Assembly (NCBI GenBank): GCA_963681505.1
Contig: OY811971.1
Coordinates: forward strand, 21,481,353-21,545,352
DNA: 64,000 bases
Direction of reading: 5' to 3'
Origin: Eunapius fragilis
Taxonomy: Eukaryota > Porifera > Demospongiae > Spongillida > Spongillidae
Shown: one piece after another, positions 47,339-58,599 of the stretch
Layout: each line of letters starts with the position of its first letter
Position numbering within the stretch: the stretch's first letter is position 1
Notes under the pieces: generated by a model
What the model saw: the letters and a program-made list of their open reading frames with translations, nothing else
Told to the model about the DNA's origin: nothing
Databases searched by the model: none
Made by a program: the position numbers and the translations under genes

Positions 47339-49557
47339 ATTATGTAAGGTTATGATAGCGATTTGAGAATTCTGATTTCAGCAATACAATAAACTACAAT
47401 TTAGTATGATTCATCATATGTCACAACATCATATTATTAGTTCACATTTTATTCACTGAAATTAAAATTTTTAATTGAATTCCAAACAGGTTTAGTATTT
47501 ACTATAAATCGGTCTGATTATAATATGCATGTGTCATGAAGATAATATTAAGCATCCATTAATTATCAAGACAAAGTAATTAATTTTAACCTAGCATAAT
47601 ATATTCCTACACGGTTTTATTTATTAAGTACCTTGCGTTATCATCTGCCTACTAAAATGGCTTTTAATTATCTGCTAATGATCACCTACACGAGAAAACC
47701 CAAGCAATGGTACCGTAAAATACAACCCCTCCTCCGCCCCCATGAAAAAAAAAAGTGGTTCGCGTTTAAACGCCCGTATCTTCGAAGTCTCGTACGCTTC
47801 TGCGTACTATTTTATGTACGCGCATCATTGTACTTCCAGAATACTAAACAAATCCGCGGAGACATTATAGTGGTTGGAGTTGTGCGCATTTAAACATTGA
47901 GAGCCTTTTTTTTTTTCAAGGGGGCGGAGTGGGTAGTATATCTCTTGTACTTTAGAAGTTTTTAGTTGTTGCCGAAACACTAAATCCTACATCCGTATAG
48001 TTTAGTTGAGCGTATTATTAGTTCCCATGCATTGACAAGTAATTTTGTGCATTTTCACGTTGAATTTTCCGGGCCTCCTATGAGTACTTGGGGTGGGAAG
48101 CAATATTCCCCAGGTATTTAGAGCCACGTCCTGACCGGGCTTTCGGCAACGTCCCCGGGCCGGTAATAAATAGTTTCGGCTTCATGGCTACGTCTTACTC
48201 GCGCTGGCAGACTAAATTTTTTTTTGCGCCCAAACCATTAATACATTATTTTTATATGTGGGGCTCGGGAGACATTTTTGCCTCGGACCTGGCTTCTTGG
48301 CGGCCCTGCGGGGAACTAATCATCATGTTTTGAGTATGCTAATTTCTACACGATGTGTCGCTACATCTGGCGGGAATGTGAAGATATTTTGTTTTAACGA
48401 ACTCAGCCAAAAGCGTTCGAAGCTATCAAAAAGCACATTAGAGAAATTTCTGTTCTATACATGTAGTTATTTATTGATTTGAATAATTTTTCATGGTCAC
48501 TGTAAAAGGAGGAGAGATTAACTTTAGGAAAGAGGATCCTTTGGCTTGGTGAAAAAGAATGAGTCAGTGTATCCATTGTATCCAAATAGGCTAAAATATC
48601 TAGCTGTTCCAGCATCACGGCTCCTCTGAAAGAGTTTTATCTACTGCAAAGAACATACTGCAGAAGAAAAGATTGCGTCTCCTACCTGCACGGCTAGGGA
48701 GATGTATCTTCCTGCGTCATAACTCTAAAATAATATGACTGCTCTTATAGTGTTAATGTATAAGTACGCTGTAATTTTGTTCATAAATTTTGTCCGTAAA
48801 CTTCCGCTTTGTAATCGCAATATATAATCACAAAAATATCTCGATAGCGATATATCTGCGATTTATCGCGGCAACACTAGACCCAACGTATACCACATGA
48901 ACGCAATCTTCGTCTTCCACTACGAATATAATATTGGCAAAACCGTTTCGTATAGAATTGGGGATCCCGCGTCCCCAGTTCTACTTAGAACTGGGGACCC
49001 TTGCGTAGATATGGGGACCCTTATAAATTTCTTCTTAGTAAGCACGTGGCAGCACACATATGGCGGAAAGGTCAAAGTCAGCGAAGTTACTCAGGTTATT
49101 GCCTGTGCGTTCCCCCACGTGTATGGGGCAGATGAAGGCAGGGTTGTCAGTTGCTTCCAGCATTTGGAAGGCAGTGTGGTGTTCGAGTAGGACCATGTCG
49201 CCGCTGTGGTCAATGGTGGACTAGAGTCGCGAAGTGACGAAGTGAAAAAAAACGGGCGGTTATCCTTTGACGCTAGAGATACACCAATACCTTTTACAAG
49301 GCGTGTATCCTTCTACATTTTCGAAATCGGACAAGCAAGCCTTACGAAAGAGAGCCTAATTTTTCGCCGTAAAAGGCGCTGACTTATCAATACTACACGC
49401 GTCGAGGTGAGAATCAAAACCACGTTTTTCAGTCTCAGCATGTAACATCAGATTACTTCTCTTTTTGTGCATACAAGCAGACGATGGTTGTCAACACGCT
49501 GTTCGACTTGTAGCAGATCAGCGGCGCGGCAGAGAATTGTCTCCTTAACCCACGACG
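47339..49557. other. No gene recognised
   Basis: AT-rich, with a more GC-rich island at 48060-48330 and a 97-codon plus-strand frame at 48897-49190 lacking recognisable domains. No RNA gene is identified. Confidence 0.45.
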
Positions 49558-50822
49558 ATGGTCACTTCGGAGTTTAATAGGACAAATAGTACTATAACAT
49601 CGAAGTACTACTGGCCTGGGCTATATACGGATGTGAAATCATATATACGTAAGATTGTGATGATGTATTGTAAACATAGGCTCACGTATGTATTGCTTTT
49701 ATTAGGTGAACTCATGCGATCGTTGTCCGTGAAACAACAAAAAGCTTGATGCTTCAACTAAAGTTCTACATCCTATTCCTGCATGTCAGAGCTCAAATCT
49801 GGCACCAAGTGGGGATGGGTTTAATTGGTCCGCTACCACCTGGCAATAAGTATACTATCACCTTGACTGATTACTTCTCAAAATGGGCAGAAGCAACGGC
49901 TCTTCAAGACAAGACAGCAGTTAGTGTGGCTAGATTTATGTACTTGGTAAGATAAAGTAGTAAACTAAATTGCTATATACATCATATCAATAAAATGTCG
50001 CTTTGGAGCTCCTGAAATTGTAATAACTGATCAAGGTAGAGAATTTTTCAATGAGAACTCTATTTGATCACTAAGACTGAACACAGACTATGTAGTGCCT
50101 ACCATCCACAGGTATTTATTTTAATGCTTTTTCATTATGAAAATTACTATTTGCTTTGTTCCAAGACTTATGGTCTTACGGAACCTTTTAATCAGACCCT
50201 GTCTCGGTGCTCGTCAAAGATGGCGGATCAAGATAAGAAGAATTGGGATTTAAAGATTGAAACAGTTCTGATGAGCTACATGGCATCCAGACAAGCTTCA
50301 AAAAAGTATTCTCAGCATATTTTGCTGTTTCAGAAAGTGATGCGTCTTCCTAATGACAATGAAATTGTAGCAAATGAGGAGTCACATGTTCACATGGAGA
50401 ATGACCTCGAAATTTCAGTTGAAGCTGTTTTAAGGATATGGAGAAACGTTTTGAAGCCACTAGTTCTCCATATTGCTAACCCATCAAAGCAGAAGGAAAG
50501 TTATGATTGAAAACACATGCCAAATGTACTGCAGATTGGTACAAAAGTCTCGAAAGAGAACACTCATCGAAAACAATGCAAAGGCGATAAAATGGATGAT
50601 CGTTGGCTTGGCCCATATACGGTTAACAGATATAGTGGCCAAGGTGTGAATGAGTTAAAAGATAAGAAGAAAAACACGGTTTTAAAGACAAAAGTTAATA
50701 TTAAAAGGTTGAAAGTTTACACATGTTCATCTGAACAGAATGATTTGCATGCGATGATGAATAATGAAGCAGATGCTGAAGTGAGTGAAGGAATTGGTGA
50801 TAAAGGTGAAGGTGCATGCTAA
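49558..50822 (+). pseudogene. Gypsy/Ginger-type integrase relic with introns
   Basis: In order: integrase zinc-region remnant (SKYYWPGLYTDVKSYI), core start (GLIGPLPPGNKYTITLTDYF then SKWAEA), CRFGAPEIVITDQGREFFNE, AYHPQ, TYGLTEPFNQTLSRC and a GPY/F-like module (DDRWLGPYTVNRYSGQG). Two gaps interrupt the protein: about 49950-50000, and about 50112-50169, which has GT…AG ends and rejoins AYHPQ to TYGLTE. Introns inside an integrase suit the Ginger DNA transposons or host-domesticated integrases better than a retrotransposon. The first catalytic Asp is replaced by Gly in GMGLIGP (normally GMDLIGP), the first gap lacks a proper acceptor, and frames shift, so it is inactive. Confidence 0.7.
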
Positions 50823-51427
50823 GGCTAAAAGTGAAGAGAATGAAGGTGCCAGTGATAAAAGTGAAAGTGAAAAGAATGTAGCAGTTAAGTTAGATCTATG
50901 TACAGAACAATTATAATCACCTTCTCTGATGCAGCTTTGGAGAACTGGGTGTTTAGAACTATTGCATACTAAAGAAGACGATGAAGATTTTGATGCAATT
51001 TAAAACTAGCATTTGAATGGTGTTGTAAATTATGCTTTATCCTTACACTGTAGCCATCACATTTGGATCTACACGACGGAGAGTATGCACTAAGCAAAGA
51101 CCTGAATGCTGCTCTTTGGATCCAGTATCGCACATGTAATGAAGAAACGTCATTACGCGAAGTGTGATGTGGGAACATCGGTTATTTTGACTAAAGGAAA
51201 TCCTGAAATCGGTAACCTGCTATTCTACGAAGAGCAAAGTCGACCGAATAGGTAATCGCGAATAACCGATTAACCTATAAGACCTGAAAATCGGTAATAC
51301 ATGCACACTATACCTCTGGGAGAAGAAACTATTCCACTATTACCATGCATGCAGAAATCTGCTTAATTGTATAAAACAGTTCTCCCTCGTATGGAGCTTG
51401 TTTTTTGAATAAAAGAAGCTATGTTAG
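50823..51427. other. No gene recognised
   Basis: The first 100 bp continue Lys/Glu-rich coding-like sequence after the integrase relic (SEGIGDKGEG region). The remainder is unique up to the gypsy insertion. Confidence 0.4.
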
Positions 51428-51602
51428 TGTAACGACCTTGGTTAGCGCAACCAAATGTATAATCACAGGAAAGACAAAAGACACAATAGTACAGCACGCA
51501 TACACTTAAATAGTCAATTCCTAGAAGGTTCGAGATGTACATGCATTTCTTGCGCAAGCGCATTAGTAGCGACAATCAAGATTATTGGAGCCTCCTGTTA
51601 CA
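51428..51602 (-). repeat. 3' LTR of gypsy copy 2
   Basis: 175 bp, TGTAAC…GTTACA, carrying the A variant at the shared LTR difference. Confidence 0.96.
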
Positions 51603-51637
51603 CTGCTCCCTCTTCTGAAAGGTTGAACTCCAACATA

Positions 51638-54600
51638 TTACGAGTACGGCACAGCTCCATAATAGACCGGTGCACGACGATTTCGCCTAGGGTACCGATG
51701 TTGATTTTGCACCACCTCTTCTTGTGATGGGACCTCCTGTTGAGGAAGTTCATCATGTTGCATGGCCACCTCTTCTTGTGATGGGACCTCCTGTTGAGGA
51801 AGTTCATCATGTTGCATGGCCACCTCTTCTTGTGATGGGACCTTCTGTTCTTCATTCTGAATGTCACGCTCTAGGGCTTCATGCCCATCCTCATGAGCCT
51901 GCAGTTCAGGTAGCTCCTGCTGTCTTGGCATTCTCATTTGTCCCCTATCCCTTGGCTGTATCTCCAGACTTTCCTCATCGTCGTCCACAATCCTCAAATC
52001 TGTACCCACATGGCAATGCTCCTGCATCAGAGGCAACTGATTTTCTACTTCCTGTGGTGAGTGGTCCTTCCCAGGTCTTGCTGCTTGCATAGAGGGGCAA
52101 GGTTTCAAGCGATCAAAATGGACTACTAACCGCTTGCGCCTGTTTGTGTCTTGAATTCTATAGACCACTGTGGAGAGCTTCTTCACAACTCTATAGGGCC
52201 CAGTCCATGGACAGTGTAATTTCCTCTTCGCTCCTTTAGGGATAACAGGGTTGTGCAGCCAAACTAAATCGCCCACCTGATATTCATCCCCATGGACTTT
52301 CCTGTTATACAACTCCTTCTGTCGCTCCAGAGCAGCCCCCGTGCGATTCCTAACTGTCGAATAAGCTTCCTCAAACGTTTGCCGCAGGTTTCTGACATAC
52401 TCCTGTGTTGTCATCTCTTCCATAGGGGCAGTCCCATAAGCAAGATCGACAGGTAACCTCGCTTGACGGCCAAACAATAGAAAAAATGGTGAAAAACCTG
52501 TGGATTGGTGGACAGAAGTATTATAAGCCATACACACTAGCCTTAACTTTTTATCCCAATCTCCAGGGTGCTCATGCACAGTTGCAGCTAACATACTCAG
52601 AAGTGTCCGATTTAGACGTTCTACCAAACCATCAGATTGGGGATGATAGGCCGTTGTCCGCGTCTTGTCAATGTGCAGCAATTTGCAAACTTCTTGCATA
52701 AGCTTCCCCTCGAACTGTCGGCCCTGATCAGAGTGTAGCTGTTCCGGGATAGAAAATCGGCAAAATACTTCTTCCACTAACTTCTCAGCAACTGTCACAG
52801 CTTCCTGATTTGGAATAGCAAATGCTTCCATCCATTTAGAGAAATAGTCAGAAACCACAAGCACATAGTTATTTCCACTCTGCACTGGTGTAAATGGCCC
52901 GACAATATCGACTGCTATAATTTGCATGGGGTATCCCGCCTGCATACTTTGCAGTGGTGCTCGCCTCCTCTGCCCCGGACTTTTCCTCGCTGCACAATCA
53001 GCACAACACCTGCACCACACTTTCACGGTTTCAACATGCCCTGGCCAATAAAAACGCTCCTGAAGTCTGCTCAAGGTCTTGGCTTCACCTAGGTGCCCTC
53101 CCGATGGTGCATTGTGCACTTTGTGTAACACATCATCCCGACTCACCTTGGGCACTATCAGTTGGAGATGACTATATCCATTGGCATCCTCATGCTGTCT
53201 ATACAAAACGGCATCTTTCAACACAAGCTGGTTCCATTGCTCCACAAGTTGTGTGAATTCTCTGCAGGCCCCTTTATACTTATCAGGATCCGGTCTCATC
53301 CCCTGACACATCGCATGATACAACGGCCCAATGGCTTCATCACTCTGCTGCAGCTGCTGTACGGAGTGATCTAGTACCGATGTCGAAGCAATGCAAGCTT
53401 CTTGACTAGGCTGGATGTTGGATCTGGAAAGGGCGTCGGCATTTCCATGATCCCGCCCCCTGCGATGAATCACCTCAAAATCAAATTCTTGTAGCATCTC
53501 CAGCCATCTGGCCGTTTGCCCTTCTGGTTCTTTGAAACTATATAACCATTGTAGTGCACTGTGATCTGTTCTAAGGACAAAGCGTCGCCCAAGTAAGTAA
53601 GACCTGAAATGTTTCGCAAATGTTACCACAGCCAAAAGTTCTTTCCTTGTTACTGAGTACTTCCGTTCTGCCTTGTTGAGGACCCGGCTAGCATATGCCA
53701 CAACCTTCTCGCACCCATTGACTTCTTGTGAAAGCACTGCTCCCAGCCCGTACTCGCTTGCATCTGCATCCAAAATGAAATCATTGCTAAAATCAGGAAA
53801 AATAAGTATGGGGGCGGACACAAGAAGAGTTTTCAATTTCCTAAATGCTTCAGCACATTCTGACGTCCACTTGAAGTCCCTCCCTTTTTCCGTCAAACGG
53901 TACAATGGCTTTGCGATACCAGCAAAGTTTTTAACATACCGCTTATAGTACCCCGCCAGTCCGAGAAACCTCTGCAATTCCTGCACTGTTGCTGGAGTCG
54001 ACCACTTGCTTACAACATCCACTTTGGACGGATCCGTTGAAATGCCCTCACGGGAAATCTTATGACCTAAATATAACACCTCTTTGCGAAAGAATGCACA
54101 CTTTGACAATTTCATCTTCAGTCCCGCCTCCCTCAACTTATCCATCACTACGCGTAAATTAAGCAAATGGTCATGAAATGACTTCCCCATAACAACTATG
54201 TCATCTATATACACTAAACATCTGCTCCATTTAACCCCAGCAAGCACCATATCCATCAGCCTCTGAAAAGTTGCTGGTGCATTACACAACCCAAACGGCA
54301 TTACCTTGAACTCGAATAATCCCTCCCTGGTTGAAAATGCTGTTTGTGGCCTGTCTTGCTCGCTCACTTCCACCTGCCAGTATCCTGACAGTAAATCCAA
54401 TGTTGAGAACCATTTCGAGCCCCCTAATGCCTCCAAGGTTTCGTCAATCCGTGGTAGCGGGTATGCGTCTTTGCGGGTCACAGCATTTAGTTTCCTGTAG
54501 TCAATGCAGAACCGCATTGTGCCATCTTTCTTCTGAACGAGTACAACAGGTGATGCCCAAGGACTTGCAGACGGTTGAATGACATCTTTCTGGAGCATTT

Positions 54601-55726
54601 CGTCCAACAACTTGCGAACCTCACGTTGTCTTGCCACGGGAATCGACCTACTAGGTTGCTTTATTGGTGGGGCTTCACCTGTGACAATAGAGTGCTGCAC
54701 CACTGCTGTACGTCCCAGCTCTTCGTCCTTATCGGCTAAAACATCTTCATACATTAACAGCACGGTCAACAATTCCTCACGCTCCTCCTCTGACAAGTCA
54801 TCACAGCTCTGCACACAGTTGTATAACATCTCTCTTTTCTGTGCCGATATTCCACCCACCACCCTATTGTCCACAGGACCATGTACAGTCGCTGCAATGT
54901 GACTATCTTCAATCCTCTCAGCCCTTGCAACTACCATTCCCTTGTAAACAGTAACTGCTACTGGCGAGGGATTTACCATACGCACTGGTATACACCCCAA
55001 CTCACAATCCTGTATGGGCTTGACAACAGCACCCGCAACAAGAACTTGGGGCACATTCTGGTCTCTCAGGCCTTCTACCAACCAGGTTCCGCTACCACAT
55101 AGAGAATTTGTGCTTGCTAAAACTTCAACTTCGCTCCAAGCTGGAACAGTTACATTCTCCATCAGAGTGGCCCTGGCCTGACACACCAAATCAACCTCCT
55201 CACATCCTGCAGTCTCTAATGGAATCTTTAAGCCACGACACTGCATAACCATATTGGGTACATCAATAATACAGGCATGTTTTTTCAAAAAGTCAATGCC
55301 CAATAGAGACTGGACACTTAGTGTACTTACAACAACAAACTCTACTGCAAGCCTTTGACCCCCTACCAATATGTCCATGCTAACAACACCCTCCACATCA
55401 ACAGGACTCCCGTTCACACCTACCAACGTCCCCCCGTTCCATTGTTCCATTTTAAACTTTGCACCACCAAGTCTCATCCATTGTTCCTTTCCCAGAAGGC
55501 TGACTGCAGCTCCAGTATCAATCATCAACGTTAGGGGAACTTGATGCACAGATGCTGTGATGAAGTAAGATTTTGAGGGATTAACAGCAAAATTAGTAAC
55601 AACAAAAGAAGATTGGACCTTTCTGATGCCCTCTTGCGCATGGTCCTCTGCGCTGAGGGCAGTCAGTTTCCCTGTTTCTTTCTTCGCAGAGCACAACCTC
55701 TGGCAAAATGCCCCGCCTTTCCACAC
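51638..55726 (-). CDS. pol: Gypsy copy 2 pol polyprotein
   Basis: 1362 codons. Aspartic protease near residues 65-80 (LMIDTGAAVSLLG); reverse transcriptase about 370-560 with YIDD near 505; RNase H about 640-780 (ILDADASEYG, RTDHSALQWL). The integrase HHCC zinc region lies at about 865-912 and the DDE core at about 935-1035 (AVDIVGPF, SDQGRQFEG, GLVERLNRTL). A GPY/F module is near 1175 (WTGPYRVVKKL). The tail carries three copies of an 18-residue acidic repeat (VPSQEEVAMQHDELPQQE) before RYPRRNRRAPVYYG. It overlaps gag by 64 nt in the -1 frame, so it is expressed by frameshifting; the listed start is simply the first Met in the overlap. All catalytic motifs are present. Confidence 0.96.
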   Translation of the reverse strand: MWKGGAFCQRLCSAKKETGKLTALSAEDHAQEGIRKVQSSFVVTNFAVNPSKSYFITASVHQVPLTLMIDTGAAVSLLGKEQWMRLGGAKFKMEQWNGGTLVGVNGSPVDVEGVVSMDILVGGQRLAVEFVVVSTLSVQSLLGIDFLKKHACIIDVPNMVMQCRGLKIPLETAGCEEVDLVCQARATLMENVTVPAWSEVEVLASTNSLCGSGTWLVEGLRDQNVPQVLVAGAVVKPIQDCELGCIPVRMVNPSPVAVTVYKGMVVARAERIEDSHIAATVHGPVDNRVVGGISAQKREMLYNCVQSCDDLSEEEREELLTVLLMYEDVLADKDEELGRTAVVQHSIVTGEAPPIKQPSRSIPVARQREVRKLLDEMLQKDVIQPSASPWASPVVLVQKKDGTMRFCIDYRKLNAVTRKDAYPLPRIDETLEALGGSKWFSTLDLLSGYWQVEVSEQDRPQTAFSTREGLFEFKVMPFGLCNAPATFQRLMDMVLAGVKWSRCLVYIDDIVVMGKSFHDHLLNLRVVMDKLREAGLKMKLSKCAFFRKEVLYLGHKISREGISTDPSKVDVVSKWSTPATVQELQRFLGLAGYYKRYVKNFAGIAKPLYRLTEKGRDFKWTSECAEAFRKLKTLLVSAPILIFPDFSNDFILDADASEYGLGAVLSQEVNGCEKVVAYASRVLNKAERKYSVTRKELLAVVTFAKHFRSYLLGRRFVLRTDHSALQWLYSFKEPEGQTARWLEMLQEFDFEVIHRRGRDHGNADALSRSNIQPSQEACIASTSVLDHSVQQLQQSDEAIGPLYHAMCQGMRPDPDKYKGACREFTQLVEQWNQLVLKDAVLYRQHEDANGYSHLQLIVPKVSRDDVLHKVHNAPSGGHLGEAKTLSRLQERFYWPGHVETVKVWCRCCADCAARKSPGQRRRAPLQSMQAGYPMQIIAVDIVGPFTPVQSGNNYVLVVSDYFSKWMEAFAIPNQEAVTVAEKLVEEVFCRFSIPEQLHSDQGRQFEGKLMQEVCKLLHIDKTRTTAYHPQSDGLVERLNRTLLSMLAATVHEHPGDWDKKLRLVCMAYNTSVHQSTGFSPFFLLFGRQARLPVDLAYGTAPMEEMTTQEYVRNLRQTFEEAYSTVRNRTGAALERQKELYNRKVHGDEYQVGDLVWLHNPVIPKGAKRKLHCPWTGPYRVVKKLSTVVYRIQDTNRRKRLVVHFDRLKPCPSMQAARPGKDHSPQEVENQLPLMQEHCHVGTDLRIVDDDEESLEIQPRDRGQMRMPRQQELPELQAHEDGHEALERDIQNEEQKVPSQEEVAMQHDELPQQEVPSQEEVAMQHDELPQQEVPSQEEVVQNQHRYPRRNRRAPVYYGAVPYS

Positions 55727-56511
55727 CTATAACACAACAGTTCTTTCTTTTCCTGCTCTTCTTTCTTAGTTGTTCCTTTTCCCGAGGGTAGCTGGTCAGT
55801 CTTTCTTTCGTTTTCCAACTTTTCCAACCGTTTTGTGATTGAGTCTAGCAACTGCACGACCCCGGGTTGCACCCGAACATTGCAAACATCATACCCATTC
55901 TCTGGTTCTTCCGCCTGCACCGCTGAGACCCTAGTCGGCTCCTCCTTCCTCATCAGTGCATAGGATTCCATTTCCAGAGTACACGACACTGCTTCTTCAA
56001 GCGTTTCTGGCCTCTGCTGACGCACCGCAAGTGCAATATTCGCATCACTCAACTCACCCAAATACCTATCGAGGGTCAAAACTTCTTTGGCATCCTCGGA
56101 GAGGGTTGGAAACGCTTTGTCAGCCAGACACCGCAGCTGGTCGGCGAAGTCACCCCACTGCTCTCCTTTCTTTCTTTTCCTTAGACGGAACTCCGCCGCG
56201 TAACGTTCTCTCTTACTGCTGGGCTCAAACCGGTTACGCAGAGCATCCATAGCAGCCTGAAAGTCTCCTTTCGCCTCGTCCGATAACCGCTTCCACGCCG
56301 TCTGTGCCTTTCCCGTTAACCTCACCGGCAACCAATTCAGTTTAACGGAGTCATCCCAGCCGTTCACCTTTGCTACCGCCTCAAAATGGTCGGCCCAGTC
56401 GGTCCAACTGGAATCCCCAGTATAGGCATCGGGAGTCACCACCGGTCTGGTAGCCCTCGTGGGGTACGCCGTTCCTGGTCCTCCCGAAGACTCCGGTTGC
56501 CTTTCCACCAT
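55663..56511 (-). CDS. gag: Gypsy copy 2 gag
   Basis: About 283 residues from Met at 56511, chosen over the upstream in-frame Met at 56607 because that one lies inside the LTR. A capsid-like helical region is followed by a charged segment and one CCHC zinc knuckle (CYRCGKAGHFARGC). The ATG directly abuts the primer-binding-site-like sequence, so there is almost no untranslated leader. Confidence 0.93.
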   Translation of the reverse strand: MVERQPESSGGPGTAYPTRATRPVVTPDAYTGDSSWTDWADHFEAVAKVNGWDDSVKLNWLPVRLTGKAQTAWKRLSDEAKGDFQAAMDALRNRFEPSSKRERYAAEFRLRKRKKGEQWGDFADQLRCLADKAFPTLSEDAKEVLTLDRYLGELSDANIALAVRQQRPETLEEAVSCTLEMESYALMRKEEPTRVSAVQAEEPENGYDVCNVRVQPGVVQLLDSITKRLEKLENERKTDQLPSGKGTTKKEEQEKKELLCYRCGKAGHFARGCALRRKKQGN

Positions 56512-56529
56512 CCTGCCGACTACGCCACT

Positions 56530-56704
56530 TGTAACGACCTTGGTTAGCGCAACCAAATGTATAATCACAGGAAAGACAAAAGACCCAATAGTACAGCACG
56601 CATACACTTAAATAGTCAATTCCTAGAAGGTTCGAGATGTACATGCATTTCTTGCGCAAGCGCATTAGTAGCGACAATCAAGATTATTGGAGCCTCCTGT
56701 TACA
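56530..56704 (-). repeat. 5' LTR of gypsy copy 2
   Basis: 175 bp; differs from the 3' LTR of the same element only at the A/C site (C here). Confidence 0.96.
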
Positions 56705-56708
56705 TTAG

Positions 56709-58046
56709 TATAGAGTGAGGACTGGCAATCTCTTGGTATGTTTATATAATTATCCCTACTGTTTGCTATATATTCAAGACAACTGACATCGGTACTCGCG
56801 GGTGGCGAACACTACCTACGCTACCCTATGCTTGCACCCACAGGGTACACATTTCTTACCAAGTACTCATATGCTCTTCTACTAGTTTCCCATTTCTGGC
56901 ATCTCCCCCACTTGAATAATCAATTTTCACGTAGACTAAGACTAATATCGTGACAGGACAATTCAGCCAGAGATCAATATATGATCTCTGATTCAGCTGT
57001 CATCAAAGCATCTAAAAGGAGTCGGTATTGGAATGACCCCGCCGTCCGATTGGCCAAATGTGCTTCTGAGAGGACGCGGTACCACAGGGTTCACAGAACT
57101 AGCACTACCATCCAAAGGTATGTTATACAACATGGTGCATGTATTAACATTAAAAAGCTGTGCATGCAACGTTTGTACAGCATAGTTAGGAGGCGTTTGG
57201 TAGGGCTTCTCACCCTACTACCTGACCAAACGCGGATCAGCACAAAACCATTCACTTCACATGTAAATCATGCATGGTGGCTCAACTGTGTGTTGTGTCT
57301 ATTGTTTTAATCTGATAAGGCTTCCTTACTTATCGATCAACACTTGAGCCATGTACGTGAAGTTCCCTTCCTAAGTTCCCACACTACATGTATCTTAACT
57401 GCATGTAGGCTACACCTCCATGTTTAGATGGGAGCATTTGTACAGGATCAAATTTCACCAATAGATTTTTAGCACCACTAACACACATACACCCCTTCCC
57501 TCCCTGTCACTTATATGATGGAATTGGACACATAGAATTATAGCACAGTCTTCAACACACGTGTTAAGGCTTTGCAAGGTATTAAAGTCACTCACCCGCT
57601 GAATGGTGCACTTTGCAAAAAGAGGTAAAAATTTAATAATACTCTGTGGATTCTAGGCTTTGCACTTTGCTTGAAAAAAGACAGAGGTAAAATTTTATCA
57701 TACTCTCTGTCACGTACATGTAGATGGCAGCTGAAGACCTCAGAGGTTTTTTCACCAACGCGGAGGAGGAAGAGGATGCACATCCTGAAGCAGCGCTGCC
57801 CCACCACCACCACTAGTGCTGCCCCCACCACCACCAGCAGTGCTTCCCCCCTGACCCGCATGGTCACTGCCACCCTGGCCCACCTGGCCAGACCGAGCAT
57901 GGCAGGGAGGCTGGGGAGGACTTCCCTGAAGAACAAGAAGAGGGTGCATGTGAGGACATATCATCATACATCAGTTCTACTAATTCTTATAATTATAATT
58001 AAAGACATTTGATTACTCACTACGACAGGTCGAAAAAAACTTATGA
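56709..58046. other. No confident gene
   Basis: A possible exon at 56981-57117 (plus) reads KRSRYWNDPAVRLAKCASER and ends at a GTATGT donor, but no partner exon is recognised. At 57725-57960 plus-strand sequence encodes an acidic, His-rich stretch interrupted by a stop. Confidence 0.35.
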
Positions 58047-58325
58047 AACTAGAAAATAAAAACATTCTCTAATGAGAGAGGTGTTGGTATATAGGATTGA
58101 CCAATGTGGTGTTAAAAGCACGGAAACGAGAGTGACAGAAAGTTTACTGGAAAATTGATATAGGCCTATATTTAGCACACTCACAATGTAACAGCGCATG
58201 CCTGAGTAATGGGATAAATATAGGCCTATTTCAATTTTTCAGTAAAATTTCTGTCACTCTTGTTTCTGTGCTTTTTACACCACCATTGGTCAATCCTATA
58301 TACCAACAACTCTGAATGTTTTTAT
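58047..58325. mobile_element. Hairpin MITE
   Basis: Arms of about 120-130 bp (58047-58175 and 58207-58325) are inverted copies: GTTGGTATATAGGATTGACC with its complement, GAGTGACAGAAA with its complement, and ATAGGCCTAT in both. A diverged single arm is at 44190-44290. Confidence 0.75.
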
Positions 58326-58394
58326 TTACTTGTGTACATTGAAATTATTTAAAATAGTAATCATTAATACCTACCACTTTAGAGAACTTCATCT

Positions 58395-58560
58395 GCTACC
58401 TACATGGCTCGCCTCTCTGTTTTCATTTGATGCCTCATGTAGAGCTTGGTAGCATCTTCACCCCCATTATGCATTAGGTGGTGGCTGGGAATGGATATCT
58501 CCAGAGGGCTTCCCTGCCGTCTCTGTCCTAACATAGGCATATAATCCTTTCGTTTATGGT
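58395..58560 (-). CDS. Unrecognised short coding-like exon
   Basis: The minus strand reads LDHKRKDYMPMLGQRRQG… to …MKTERRAM and stop, after an AG acceptor at 58562. It is charged and non-repetitive, but no family is recognised. Confidence 0.25.
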
Positions 58561-58599
58561 CTAGCTGTGTGCAATGTTAACATTGATGTGTATTCATGT

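Larger units (their letters stand above)
51428..56704 (-). mobile_element. Ty3/gypsy LTR retrotransposon, copy 2, apparently intact
   Basis: 5277 bp between TTAG target duplications (51424-51427 and 56705-56708). LTRs are only 175 bp. A purine-rich tract (GAAGAGGGAGCAG) directly precedes the 3' LTR. A primer-binding-site-like TGGCGTAGTCGGCAGG starts 2 nt inside the 5' LTR, complementary to a tRNA ending CGCCA (Arg-type discriminator base). Gag and pol frames are uninterrupted. It is nearly identical to copy 1, so activity is recent. Confidence 0.96.
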
